This document shows positions 18,983-27,143 of a stretch of DNA of 64,000 bases, piece by piece. Origin of the DNA: LMUY01 sp964244585 (lineage in GTDB: Bacteria > Pseudomonadota > Alphaproteobacteria > Acetobacterales > Acetobacteraceae); the NCBI GenBank assembly GCA_964244585.1, contig CAXTJM010000002.1:186001-250000 (forward strand), in the 5' to 3' direction. The notes below the pieces were generated by a model that searched no databases, was not told the DNA's origin, and was given only the letters and a program-made list of their open reading frames with translations. Each line of letters starts with the position of its first letter. Positions within the stretch are counted from its first letter, which is position 1. The position numbers and the translations under genes were made by a program.

Positions 18983-20526
18983 CGTCGCCCGTTCATCATA
19001 TAGAACGGCTCCCGGACGTCCAAATGGGTCAGGATTTCGGCCTGCCAGGCATGGACGTATGGGCGCAACGTGCGCATCCGCTCGGCCCTGGCCGGGTCGG
19101 GCGGCGCGGCGCGATGGCGTGCGACATAGGCAAGCACTTCGCGGTTGAGCGCGTCCTCGTCGATCGTCGTCACGTGGCGGTCGCGCACCACCACCCGCCC
19201 GGCCACCACCACGTCGCGCACCTGGGCGCCCTTCGCGCGCGCCACCAGAAGGTCCGGCACCGGCAGGTCGGCGGTGGTCCAGGGGTCCCGCAACATCTCC
19301 GCCGTGTCGAGCACCAGCATGTCCGCGAGCTGCCCGGCCGCCAAGGTGCCCAGCCTGCCGCCGTAGCCGATCGCCTCGGCCGCATTGACCGTGCCGGTGG
19401 CGAGCCATTCGGTCGCGGGTAGGCGCGTCTCCTCGTCCAGCCCGAAGCCGGGGACCCGGTGCAGCACGGAGGCGAGCCGCAATTCCTGGAACGGGTCGTC
19501 GTCATCGTTGAGGCTCTTGTCATCGATGCCTATCGCGACGCGCACCCCGGCGCGCATCATGTGCCACACCGGCGCGATCCCGTTGCGGACATGCAGGTTG
19601 CAACTGGCATGGTGGGTGATCCCGGCGCCCGCCTCGGCCAGCAGGGCGATGTCGTGCTCGCTGAGCCACACTGCGTGGCCCAGCGTGAGGTTGGGCGCCA
19701 GCAGCCCATGGTCGCGCAGGAACGCCACCAGCGACTTGCCGTACGCCTTGAACCCGAACGCGCGCTGGTGCGGCGTCTGCAGCGTGTGGATGTGCACCGG
19801 CAGGCCGCCGAGCTGGCGCGCCCGGTCGCGCACGCGGTGCAGGAACCGCTCGGTCGTGCCATGCGCCCAGGATGGCGCCAGCAGCACGCGCGTGGCGCCG
19901 TCCGGTCCGGTCTCGAACGCCTCGCGCAGCGCCTCGAACTGGTCGAAATAATCGTGCTCGATCCTGTCGGCGTCGTAGCTGAGCGTCGGCCGCATCCACT
20001 CCGCCAGGTCGGGCGGCAGGGAGCGGAGGAAGCCCGGCTCGTCCGGCACGAAGCGGTTGCGGTTCCGCACCGCGGGCGAGTAGGCCAGGCGGATGCCGCT
20101 TGCCCGATAGGCGCTGATCGCCTTGCGCGCTTCGCCGGTCGCGCCGGGTCCCTCGTCATTCCAGCCGGTGTGATGGATGGCGGTGCAGCCCATGCGCAGG
20201 TGCCGGACGGCGGTGAGCGCTGCGCATAGCTCGTTGGGGAGGTAGACCATGGACGACCAGTCCAGGAACGCGTTTTCCAGGTAGTCGTAGGGCACGCCCT
20301 TCTGGATCGGCGACAGGCCGCGCCCGTGGCTGTGGGCGTCGATCAATCCCGGCATGACCAGACGGCCGGCGCCGCCCAGCACCTCCGCGTCCGGGTGCGC
20401 CCGTTCCAGCACGGCGCGGGCGCCGGTCTCCGCCACGCGGCCGTCTACCACCAGCACCGCGCCATCGCGGATCACGGTGCCCGCGCGCGGATCGGTCAGC
20501 ACGTGGTCGCCCGCCACGATCAGCAT
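18979..20526 (-). CDS. Amidohydrolase of the ATZ/TRZ (cytosine deaminase-like) family
   Basis: A 515-residue metal-dependent hydrolase. The barrel metal ligands are visible: the HxH in IDAHSHG, a histidine in LPVHIHTLQ, another in LTLGHAVWLSEHD, and an aspartate in IGIDDKSLNDDDD. It starts with a small beta-sandwich (MLIVAGDHVLTDPRAG) and ends with the returning strands (DMLVLD). Family members deaminate or dechlorinate heterocycles (atrazine, guanine, cytosine, 8-oxoguanine, adenosine derivatives). I placed the start at the ATG at 20526. It follows the PyrD-like gene by 60 bases and overlaps the binding protein gene. Together these suggest breakdown of a nitrogen heterocycle. Confidence 0.88.
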   Translation of the reverse strand: MLIVAGDHVLTDPRAGTVIRDGAVLVVDGRVAETGARAVLERAHPDAEVLGGAGRLVMPGLIDAHSHGRGLSPIQKGVPYDYLENAFLDWSSMVYLPNELCAALTAVRHLRMGCTAIHHTGWNDEGPGATGEARKAISAYRASGIRLAYSPAVRNRNRFVPDEPGFLRSLPPDLAEWMRPTLSYDADRIEHDYFDQFEALREAFETGPDGATRVLLAPSWAHGTTERFLHRVRDRARQLGGLPVHIHTLQTPHQRAFGFKAYGKSLVAFLRDHGLLAPNLTLGHAVWLSEHDIALLAEAGAGITHHASCNLHVRNGIAPVWHMMRAGVRVAIGIDDKSLNDDDDPFQELRLASVLHRVPGFGLDEETRLPATEWLATGTVNAAEAIGYGGRLGTLAAGQLADMLVLDTAEMLRDPWTTADLPVPDLLVARAKGAQVRDVVVAGRVVVRDRHVTTIDEDALNREVLAYVARHRAAPPDPARAERMRTLRPYVHAWQAEILTHLDVREPFYMMNGRR

Positions 20527-20586
20527 CGCATGCCCCCTGTTCGAAGCGGCGGCGGCTAAGGAGGCAAGCCGCATGCCACGTCGGCG

Positions 20587-21552
20587 CTATCCGCCGGATG
20601 TGCCATGGCAGCCATACTCCGGTCGCGCCGCCGCGGCGGCATTCGGCAAGGCGAGGCCGGTGAGGCCGGCTGCCCGCCCAATGCCGCGCCCGGCGCAGAA
20701 CGCCGCGAGCCCGTCGATCACCTGAAGCATCGCCCTGGGATGGACGAACGTCGCGGTGCCGACCTGGACGGCATGGGCACCTGCCATCATGAACTCGACC
20801 GCGTCTTCCGCCGTGACGATGCCGCCGCAGCCGATCACCGGGATGCGCACGGCCTGGGCGCATTGCCATACCAGCCGCAGCGCGATCGGCTTGAAGCCCG
20901 GGCCGGAAAAGCCGCCCGGCCCGGCTCCAAGCCGCGGCCGCGCGGTCGCCACGTCGATGGCGAGCCCCAGTATGGTGTTGGAGACGACCAGCGCGTCCGC
21001 GCCCTCCGCCGCCACGGCGCGCGCGACGGACGCGATGTCGCCGGTGTTCGGGCTCAGCTTGACCCAAAGCGGCAAGCCTGTGCTGCGCCGCATGGCCGCC
21101 GTCGCCGCGGCGGCCGATCCGGGCGCCATGGCGAAGGCGCGGCCATCCTCCTCCAGGTTCGGGCAGGAGATATTGGCCTCGACCGCCGCGATCCCGGGCG
21201 TGCGCTCCAGGACGGCGCAGGCGGCCGCGAACGCCGCCACGCTGGGCGCCGACAGGCTGACCACCAAAGGAGGCGCGTGACGCCGCCAGTCCGGCAGCGC
21301 ATGGGCCACGAAATCGTCCAGCCCCTTGCCGGGGATGCCGATGGAGTTGAGCACGCCGCCGGCGGTTTCGCACAGCCGCGGCACCGGGTTGCCGCTTCGC
21401 GCCTCCGGCGTGATGCTCTTGGTCACCAATGCGCCGAGGCGCGACAGGTCGAACACCTGCGCCATTTCCAGGCCGAACGTGCCAGAGGCCGGCATCACCG
21501 GATTGGCCAGCGCGACCGCACCGATCCGCACGCCGAGATCCACCGCGGTCAC
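20587..21552 (-). CDS. Class 1B dihydroorotate dehydrogenase-like catalytic subunit (PyrD family)
   Basis: A 321-residue FMN enzyme with a TIM-barrel. The catalytic base is a cysteine (Cys130 in ANISCPNLEEDG), the mark of class 1 enzymes, and Lys45 (TKSIT) matches the FMN-contact lysine. GGIVTAEDAVEFMMAGAHAVQVGTA near the C-terminus is the FMN phosphate site. The start is GTG, overlapping the PyrK-like stop (GTGA), so the two subunits are translationally coupled as in the PyrDB-PyrK heterotetramer. In proteobacteria de novo pyrimidine synthesis normally uses the membrane class 2 enzyme, and this gene sits with an amidohydrolase and a binding protein, so a catabolic dihydropyrimidine-type role is plausible. 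Confidence 0.85.
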   Translation of the reverse strand: MTAVDLGVRIGAVALANPVMPASGTFGLEMAQVFDLSRLGALVTKSITPEARSGNPVPRLCETAGGVLNSIGIPGKGLDDFVAHALPDWRRHAPPLVVSLSAPSVAAFAAACAVLERTPGIAAVEANISCPNLEEDGRAFAMAPGSAAAATAAMRRSTGLPLWVKLSPNTGDIASVARAVAAEGADALVVSNTILGLAIDVATARPRLGAGPGGFSGPGFKPIALRLVWQCAQAVRIPVIGCGGIVTAEDAVEFMMAGAHAVQVGTATFVHPRAMLQVIDGLAAFCAGRGIGRAAGLTGLALPNAAAAARPEYGCHGTSGG

Positions 21553-22358
21553 GGCAGCGCCGCCTGCAGGTCGAACACGGGGCCTTCGGTGCAGACGCGC
21601 AGATCGGCCAGCGAGCCATCCGCCTGGCGAATCGGCCGGACGCAGCAGAAGCACAGCCCCAACCCGCAGGCCATCTGCTGCTCCAACGCGACCTGGCCGG
21701 GGATGCCGGCCTCCGCGGCCAGTCCTTGCAGCAGGAGCAGCAGCCGGGCGGAGCCGCAGGTGAACACGGCATCGGGTCGTGACCGGGCGACATGCAGCCG
21801 CAGCAGGTCCGCCACCGCTCCGGGATCCGACGAGCCATCCTCGTCGAACACTGCCTGGATCCGCGCCCCCGAAATGCTGGCGAACTCCGCCGCCATCAGG
21901 TCCGGAGGCGCGCGGGCCGACAGGACGGCGTCCACCGCCATGCCACGCCTGGCAGCCACCGTCGCCAGGGGCGACAGGGTGGCGAGGCCGACGCCGCGGG
22001 CGACGATCAGGATGCGTCGCCAGGCCGGGTCCAGGTGGAACCCGGTGCCGAGCGGGCCGAGCGCCGTCACCGAGTCGCCCGGCCGCTTCGCCGCCAATGC
22101 CGCCGTGCCGCGTCCGGTGACGTTGAACAGGAATCCGAGCCGACCGGCTTCCTCGCGCCAGAGGCTCATGGGCCGCCGCAGGAACGGCAAGCCGCCACCC
22201 TCGCCGCAGAGCAGGTGGAAGAACTGGCCCGGCAATGGTCGCCCCGCCAGGTCCGGCGCGGCCAGCAGCAACCTGTGATAGCGCCTGCCGACCGGAACGC
22301 TCTCCAGCACCGGGAGCGGAGCGTCGATGATGGACAAGGCACCGGGTCCGAGATCCAT
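21549..22358 (-). CDS. PyrK-like electron transfer subunit (FAD and 2Fe-2S)
   Basis: A 269-residue partner for the class 1B PyrD-like enzyme that passes electrons to NAD. It has an N-terminal FAD-binding barrel (FFHLLCGEGGGLPFLRRPMSLW), an NAD-binding half, and a C-terminal [2Fe-2S] site with cysteines 231, 236, 239 and 256 (ACGLGLCFCC, then VCTEGPVF), the exact PyrK spacing. It is the first gene of the operon, with a 196-base gap to the divergent DUF2252 gene that should contain both promoters. Confidence 0.88.
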   Translation of the reverse strand: MDLGPGALSIIDAPLPVLESVPVGRRYHRLLLAAPDLAGRPLPGQFFHLLCGEGGGLPFLRRPMSLWREEAGRLGFLFNVTGRGTAALAAKRPGDSVTALGPLGTGFHLDPAWRRILIVARGVGLATLSPLATVAARRGMAVDAVLSARAPPDLMAAEFASISGARIQAVFDEDGSSDPGAVADLLRLHVARSRPDAVFTCGSARLLLLLQGLAAEAGIPGQVALEQQMACGLGLCFCCVRPIRQADGSLADLRVCTEGPVFDLQAALP

Positions 22359-22554
22359 GCGGTCATCCAGAGAAGTGGATCACTCCGGCTTGCGCCCGAT
22401 CCGTCGTCACCATGGTCCAAGCCCGTGGACGACCATACCAGCCTGGACCCGGCGGGCAATCCCCGCGGATGGCAGGGTTGCGTCCCGGCGCCGCCTGGGG
22501 CGCTGGACAGTTCCGGCAATCCGGTGTGTGTGCCTTCAAAGGGGTTTCCACGGT

Positions 22555-23772
22555 ATGAAGCGCGCGAGCAGCACAACCAAGCCGGCTGGACGGGCGAGCG
22601 CTCTGACCGCCGAACGCAACCGGAAGATGGCGGCGTCGGCGCATGCCTATGTCCGGGGCAGCACGGTCCGGTTCTACGAATGGCTGGAGGGATCGACGCG
22701 GTGCGTCCTCCCGGACGGGCCGGCCGTCTGGATCTGCGGGGACTGCCATGTCGGCAATCTCGGGCCCGTCGCCAGCACCGACGGCAAGCTCGCCATCCAG
22801 GTGCGCGACCTCGACCAGACCGTCATCGGCAACCCGGCGCATGACATGGTCCGGCTGGGCCTGTCGCTGGCCATGGCGGCCCGCGGCTCCGACCTGCCCG
22901 GGATCACCACGGCCCACATGCTGGAGCGCATGGTCGACGGCTACGAGGCGGCCTTCGCGCCGGAGGCGCAGGGCGAAACGCTTGACAGCGAGGCTTCCAT
23001 GCCGAGGACGGTGCGGCGCGTGATGCGGTCCGCCGCCGGGCGGTCCTGGAAGCATCTCGCCGACGAGCGCATCGAGGGCGTCGAACCGGTCATTCCCCTG
23101 GGCAAGCGGTTCTGGCCGCTGACGGCGCAGGAGCGCCGGGCCGCCGAGAGCGCGTTTGCCGAGGACGCGGTGGTGCGGCTGGCGACCTCGCTGCGTTCGC
23201 GCGAGGACGACGCGCCGGTGCGCGTGCTGGACGCGGCCTATTGGCGCAAGGGCTGCAGTTCGCTGGGCCGGCTGCGGATGGCGGTGCTGCTCGCGGTGGG
23301 GGAGGGCCGCGCGGAGCGGCATTGCCTGATGGACGTCAAGGAGGCCATCGCAGCCGCCGCACCCCGCAACGCCGAGGCCAAGATGCCTCGCGACAATGCC
23401 GAGCGGGTGGTCACGGGCGCCCGGGCGCTCTCGCCGTTCCTGGGCCGTCGCATGGCGGCGACCCGCCTGCTGGAGAAGGCGGTGTTCGTGCGCGAACTCC
23501 TGCCGCAGGACCTCAAGCTCGAGCTGGAGCACCTCTCCATCGAGGAGGCGATGGGCGTCGCGGAGTTCCTGGCGCACGTGGTCGGACGGGGCCATGCCCG
23601 CCAGATGGACGATGGCGGCCGGGCGAAATGGCTCGCGGAATTGCAGAAGAACCGTTCGGCATCGCTGGACGCGCCCTCCTGGCTGTGGAACAGCGTGGTC
23701 GAGCTGGTCGCCACCCACGAGGCGGCCTACCTCCAGCATTGCCGCCGGTGGGCTCTGGCAGACGCGGCTTAG
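22555..23772 (+). CDS. DUF2252 family protein
   Basis: A 405-residue protein of the DUF2252 family, which has a kinase-like fold. The catalytic-loop-like sequence ICGDCHVGNLGP and the acidic VRDLDQTVIGNPAHDMVRL that follows are the family's conserved blocks; KRASSTTKPAG at the start is basic and probably disordered. I chose the ATG at 22555; the frame is open further upstream but overlaps the divergent promoter region. The biochemical function is not known, although phosphotransferase activity has been suggested for the fold. Confidence 0.88.
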   Translation: MKRASSTTKPAGRASALTAERNRKMAASAHAYVRGSTVRFYEWLEGSTRCVLPDGPAVWICGDCHVGNLGPVASTDGKLAIQVRDLDQTVIGNPAHDMVRLGLSLAMAARGSDLPGITTAHMLERMVDGYEAAFAPEAQGETLDSEASMPRTVRRVMRSAAGRSWKHLADERIEGVEPVIPLGKRFWPLTAQERRAAESAFAEDAVVRLATSLRSREDDAPVRVLDAAYWRKGCSSLGRLRMAVLLAVGEGRAERHCLMDVKEAIAAAAPRNAEAKMPRDNAERVVTGARALSPFLGRRMAATRLLEKAVFVRELLPQDLKLELEHLSIEEAMGVAEFLAHVVGRGHARQMDDGGRAKWLAELQKNRSASLDAPSWLWNSVVELVATHEAAYLQHCRRWALADAA

Positions 23773-23834
23773 GGCGTGCGCAATGCAGATCCTGCGGAGT
23801 TATGCGAATCCGGCGGACAGGTTTCTATAGAGCT

Positions 23835-24122
23835 TTAGCCGGACAGCTTTACCAGCATGACGGCGAGTAGCGCTTGATTGCTGGAAATGCAGGGGCAGCC
23901 GGTTTCGGCATGAATCCGGGGGCACAAGTCGATAGCGCGGACGTTGCCGCACGGAATCCACAGCAGATCTGTAGCAGCCGCAGCAATTGCGGCGGCTGCG
24001 GCCCGCATGGTCGACTCCGGGGCCAACCTGGCAGCTTCGACGGCATTGACGACAGGCAGGCCTGCGATGGCGCTTATGGCGACGCCGCATGCTTCGGCAT
24101 AGGCCTGTACAAGGGCGTTCAC
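23835..24122 (-). pseudogene. C-terminal fragment of Asp/Glu racemase / maleate isomerase family gene
   Basis: A 95-residue open frame that matches only the last third of this superfamily: the second catalytic cysteine is in LLWIPCGNVRAID, followed by the characteristic end ISSNQALLAVML. A complete member is about 240 residues, so roughly 140 N-terminal residues are missing. It begins within four bases of the stop of the binding-protein remnant, which suggests a deletion that fused two decayed genes. It is probably not functional. Confidence 0.6.
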
Positions 24123-24828
24123 CCGTTCTGCCAGGGCGCGTCGGGAAGCTGCCGCAATCTGTAGCCGGCGTTCTCATATGAAGCGAACAGGCCTGGCCAC
24201 GCGACGAACGCAGCGATGGTGCCGCCTTTCAACGCTTCCATCGACGTGATGCCGTAGCCGGTGGCCACGATCTTCACATCCTGCAACTCGGCTTGGTCGT
24301 CGTGCATGCGGGCGCCCACGAAGGCGCTGATCGCCGGTGATTCGGACGGCGGGCCGATAGCCTTGCCCTTCATGTCACCGAAGGTCTTGATCGGCGACGT
24401 GGGCAGCACGACAGCACCCCAATCTGCTTGCGCGCGATGTTATAGACGTATCGCAGCGGCGTTGGCTGCTGCGCTCCCACCGACAGCAGGGAGTCCGGCG
24501 AAACCTGGCCGAACTGCGCGTTGTTCGCCAACACGAGCTGGATGACCTGGCCGGTGCTGGGCGCAGTCTAGATGGTGACGTCCAGCCCCTCTTCCTTGAA
24601 CCAGCCCATCTGCTGGGCGAACGGGCCATACGGTTCATATGACACGTCTTGGTCGGAGGTGGTCAGCACGATGGTAACCTTCGTCACATCCGCCGCATGC
24701 ACGGCGAAGCTCGCGCAAAGGCTCACCGCGGAGGCCATCAGCAAAGGTCTAAGCGGACCTCGGCGTAGGCTCGCGTCGGGAGCCGTGCCTGTCATGTCAG
24801 TATCTCCAGAGCCTGGTGCGATTGCCAT
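24119..24828 (-). pseudogene. Degraded NMT1/taurine-type ABC substrate-binding protein
   Basis: The reading frame starts with a signal peptide (from MTGTAPDASL) and KVTIVLTTSDQDVSYEP, then meets a TAG at about 24569. The same frame continues after the stop (TGQVIQLVLANNAQFGQV), then shifts frame near 24415, where one base appears missing, and resumes as LPTSPIKTFGDMKGKAIG to a final stop at 24119. The C-terminal third of a normal 320-340 residue protein is absent. One nonsense change, one frameshift and one truncation make this a clear pseudogene. The original would have bound a thiamine precursor-, sulfonate- or aromatic acid-like ligand; no permease or ATPase genes remain. Confidence 0.75.
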
Positions 24829-25066
24829 GAAAACGGGATCAGATGCTCACAAACAAGCAGATCACCGTAAACCTTTGCCTTCACGGCAGTTAGTTGCCTT
24901 CGAATTCCATTGTCGCACGGCTGGCATATGCCCACTCAAGTAAATGCCTGGATGGCAGCTGCTGGGCTCGACACACAGCACAGCTTGATGTCGTCGATCG
25001 ACTAGGTGGCCGCCACGCAGGCTTTCAGCTGCCGCCGTCCACCGTCAGCCCGCCGGGGTTCCAATG

Positions 25067-26665
25067 TCAGTCGGAGTCGGCGCAGAGCCCCAGGTGTTGC
25101 AGATCCTGCAGGACATCGGCGTCGTCCGGCGGGATCGAAGCACACCCGCGCACCGCTGTGGCCGCCGCTTCGTCCCGCCGTCCCGCATACCAAAGCGCCA
25201 GGGCAAGCCGCCGTTCAAGTGCGGACCGGTAGCTCTGCCCGTATAAGGGCCGGATCGCTTCGACCAACCGGATCGCAGCCGCGTAGCCGTGCGCCGCGGC
25301 GGCGTAGTCCCTGGCGTTGAACGACTGCCGGGCGAGCCGTTCCATCACGCGGGGATCGTCCGGGTAGCGCTGCGCCGCTGCCTGGACCTCCGTCGCAGGC
25401 ATGCTGGGCGCGAGGCCTCGGAACGGAGAGGCCGTCCACGCCATCGCACCTGCTGCCGCAGCCACCAGGTAGGTAGCACATGCCAGCCCCGCCATCCATG
25501 CCACCGGCCATCGCCGCAGCGGCAAGCGGTCGCCCGGTGGCCACCATCGCCATAGGGCCAGCCCCACCAGACCGCCGCCCAGCGCGCCGCCGAAATGCCC
25601 GGTGTTGTCCACCGCCGGATCGGCCTGGCCGAGCAGGACCGGCAGCAGGGTGGGCACCAGCATCCAAAGCAGCCGCCATTGCAGGCTGCCCCGCCCATGC
25701 ACGCTGGCCGGCAGGCGCAGGCTCGCCATCAACCCCGTCACGAACAGCCCCACAACCGCGCCAGACGCCCCTAGGCTGATCGCATCGAACCGGGCCGCCG
25801 CCAGGTCCAGCAGGGAACCGCTGAGCCCCCCGGCACAAAGCGCGACCAGGAACCACGCGCTACCGAGTACCGCCTCCAAAGACCATCCGCCGACCAGCAG
25901 CGCGATCGCGTTGGCAGCCAGGTGTCCGGCCGAAGCATGCAGCATCACCGCCGTCAACAGGCGGTAGGCCTCGTGAGCATTCAGGACGCGCACGCCGCTC
26001 ATGGCGCCGAAGGCCAGGACGGTCGCCGTGCTGGGTTGGTCCGGCGCGCTGGGCGCTGTCGCCGGCCATCGGAGCTCCAGCGCATAGACCCCGGCTAGTA
26101 TCGCCAGCAGGCCGGCGCTCAGCCACGGCAAGCGCCATGGCAGGCTGTGCGCTTCGGCACGGGTCGCCATGGATGCGAACGCCATCCGCCGATTGACTGC
26201 GCCCACCACGTCCACCAGAGGTTTCGCGTAGACCGGGCGCAGGACGACCCGGCGCTGGCGCCGTAAGCTCGCGTTGTCGCTAGCCGTGCTGATGGCCCAG
26301 CAGGAGCTGCCCGGCGCCTCCTGCAATTGGAACGGCCCGAGTTCTCCCCACTCCGCCACAGTGCGGCCGAACAGGTCCTCCATGACCAATCCCTCCGCCC
26401 CGACCCGCAGGCGGGGGTACCCGCAGGATGTGGCAACGAGCAGGGCGACACCATAAAGGCCCGCTGAGAGGCCGAGAACAGCTGCGAGCAGCTTCCAGAC
26501 GGGTAGGGCGGTCACGCTTGCCAGGCACAGGGCCGGGCCGTCGACGGCTAGCCAGGCCATGACGCCGCTCCCGGCAAGTACCGCCAGCAGCCCACGTCGG
26601 ATCGGCGCAGCCCGACGCGGGCCGAAGACCTCGGTGCGATTGTCCAGCCCGTGCCACTCTCCCAT
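25067..26665 (-). CDS. Rhomboid-family intramembrane serine protease with C-terminal TPR-like region
   Basis: A 532-residue membrane protein. Residues about 25-85 hold two helices, followed by a beta-rich stretch (MEDLFGRTVAEWGELGPFQL) resembling a PH/YcxB-type domain. The rhomboid core spans about 180-415 with the catalytic serine at 301 (GASGAVVG) and histidine at 357 (DNTGHFGGALGG), and the supporting HASAGHLAANAI helix. The last 110 residues (QRYPDDPRVMERLARQSFNARDYAAA onward) look like tetratricopeptide helices. It would cleave membrane proteins within the bilayer, with the TPR part perhaps recruiting partners. I started at MGEWHGLDN because the longer frame opens with Arg/Pro-rich sequence lacking support. 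Confidence 0.85.
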   Translation of the reverse strand: MGEWHGLDNRTEVFGPRRAAPIRRGLLAVLAGSGVMAWLAVDGPALCLASVTALPVWKLLAAVLGLSAGLYGVALLVATSCGYPRLRVGAEGLVMEDLFGRTVAEWGELGPFQLQEAPGSSCWAISTASDNASLRRQRRVVLRPVYAKPLVDVVGAVNRRMAFASMATRAEAHSLPWRLPWLSAGLLAILAGVYALELRWPATAPSAPDQPSTATVLAFGAMSGVRVLNAHEAYRLLTAVMLHASAGHLAANAIALLVGGWSLEAVLGSAWFLVALCAGGLSGSLLDLAAARFDAISLGASGAVVGLFVTGLMASLRLPASVHGRGSLQWRLLWMLVPTLLPVLLGQADPAVDNTGHFGGALGGGLVGLALWRWWPPGDRLPLRRWPVAWMAGLACATYLVAAAAGAMAWTASPFRGLAPSMPATEVQAAAQRYPDDPRVMERLARQSFNARDYAAAAHGYAAAIRLVEAIRPLYGQSYRSALERRLALALWYAGRRDEAAATAVRGCASIPPDDADVLQDLQHLGLCADSD

Positions 26666-27143
26666 TCCCGGTCCCTGTGGCCTTGTTCTGCGGAGCACCG
26701 GGGCGCGACCGCCCCGTCCGGCCTCGTTCACGCACTTCGCGTCCGAGCTTGTCCGTAGGTGCTACGGTAAAGGCGCTTTCAGCGTCCGCCAACTGGTCCG
26801 CCGAGGGGTGGCAGGAGTCGTCGGCGACAGGGCCGCACCACATTGCAGACGCAGCAAGACTGCGCGGGCATGGATCCGCAGTGCCTGGGTTCGTGCGCTG
26901 GCTGGCCTGCCGGCCGGTGGACTCGGACGGATGATTGATGCGCCGACGGCCCTCTCCTGCGCCTGTGCAGCCACCACAACACGGCGGCGCCGGATGCCAT
27001 GCCGGCCAGCCGATGGCAACCAGGGATGGCGCTTCTTGCCGCAGGGCGGCAGGTAGTGTCTGAACGCCATGTCCGATGCTCTTAGGGCACGATCGGTTCA
27101 GCCGATCCTTCGTCGGAGACCGGCTTCGCGCCTCGAAGGGGGA
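26666..27143. other. Intergenic region, no gene recognised
   Basis: A 478-base gap between the rhomboid gene start and the 3' end of the D-amino acid dehydrogenase gene. Several open frames cross it on both strands but all are Arg/Pro-rich and resemble no family. It must carry the rhomboid promoter. Confidence 0.4.

Noticed and set aside
26762..27070. A 102-codon minus-strand frame in the gap before the D-amino acid dehydrogenase
   Set aside because: The translation is Arg/Pro-rich with no recognisable motif and no ribosome site.
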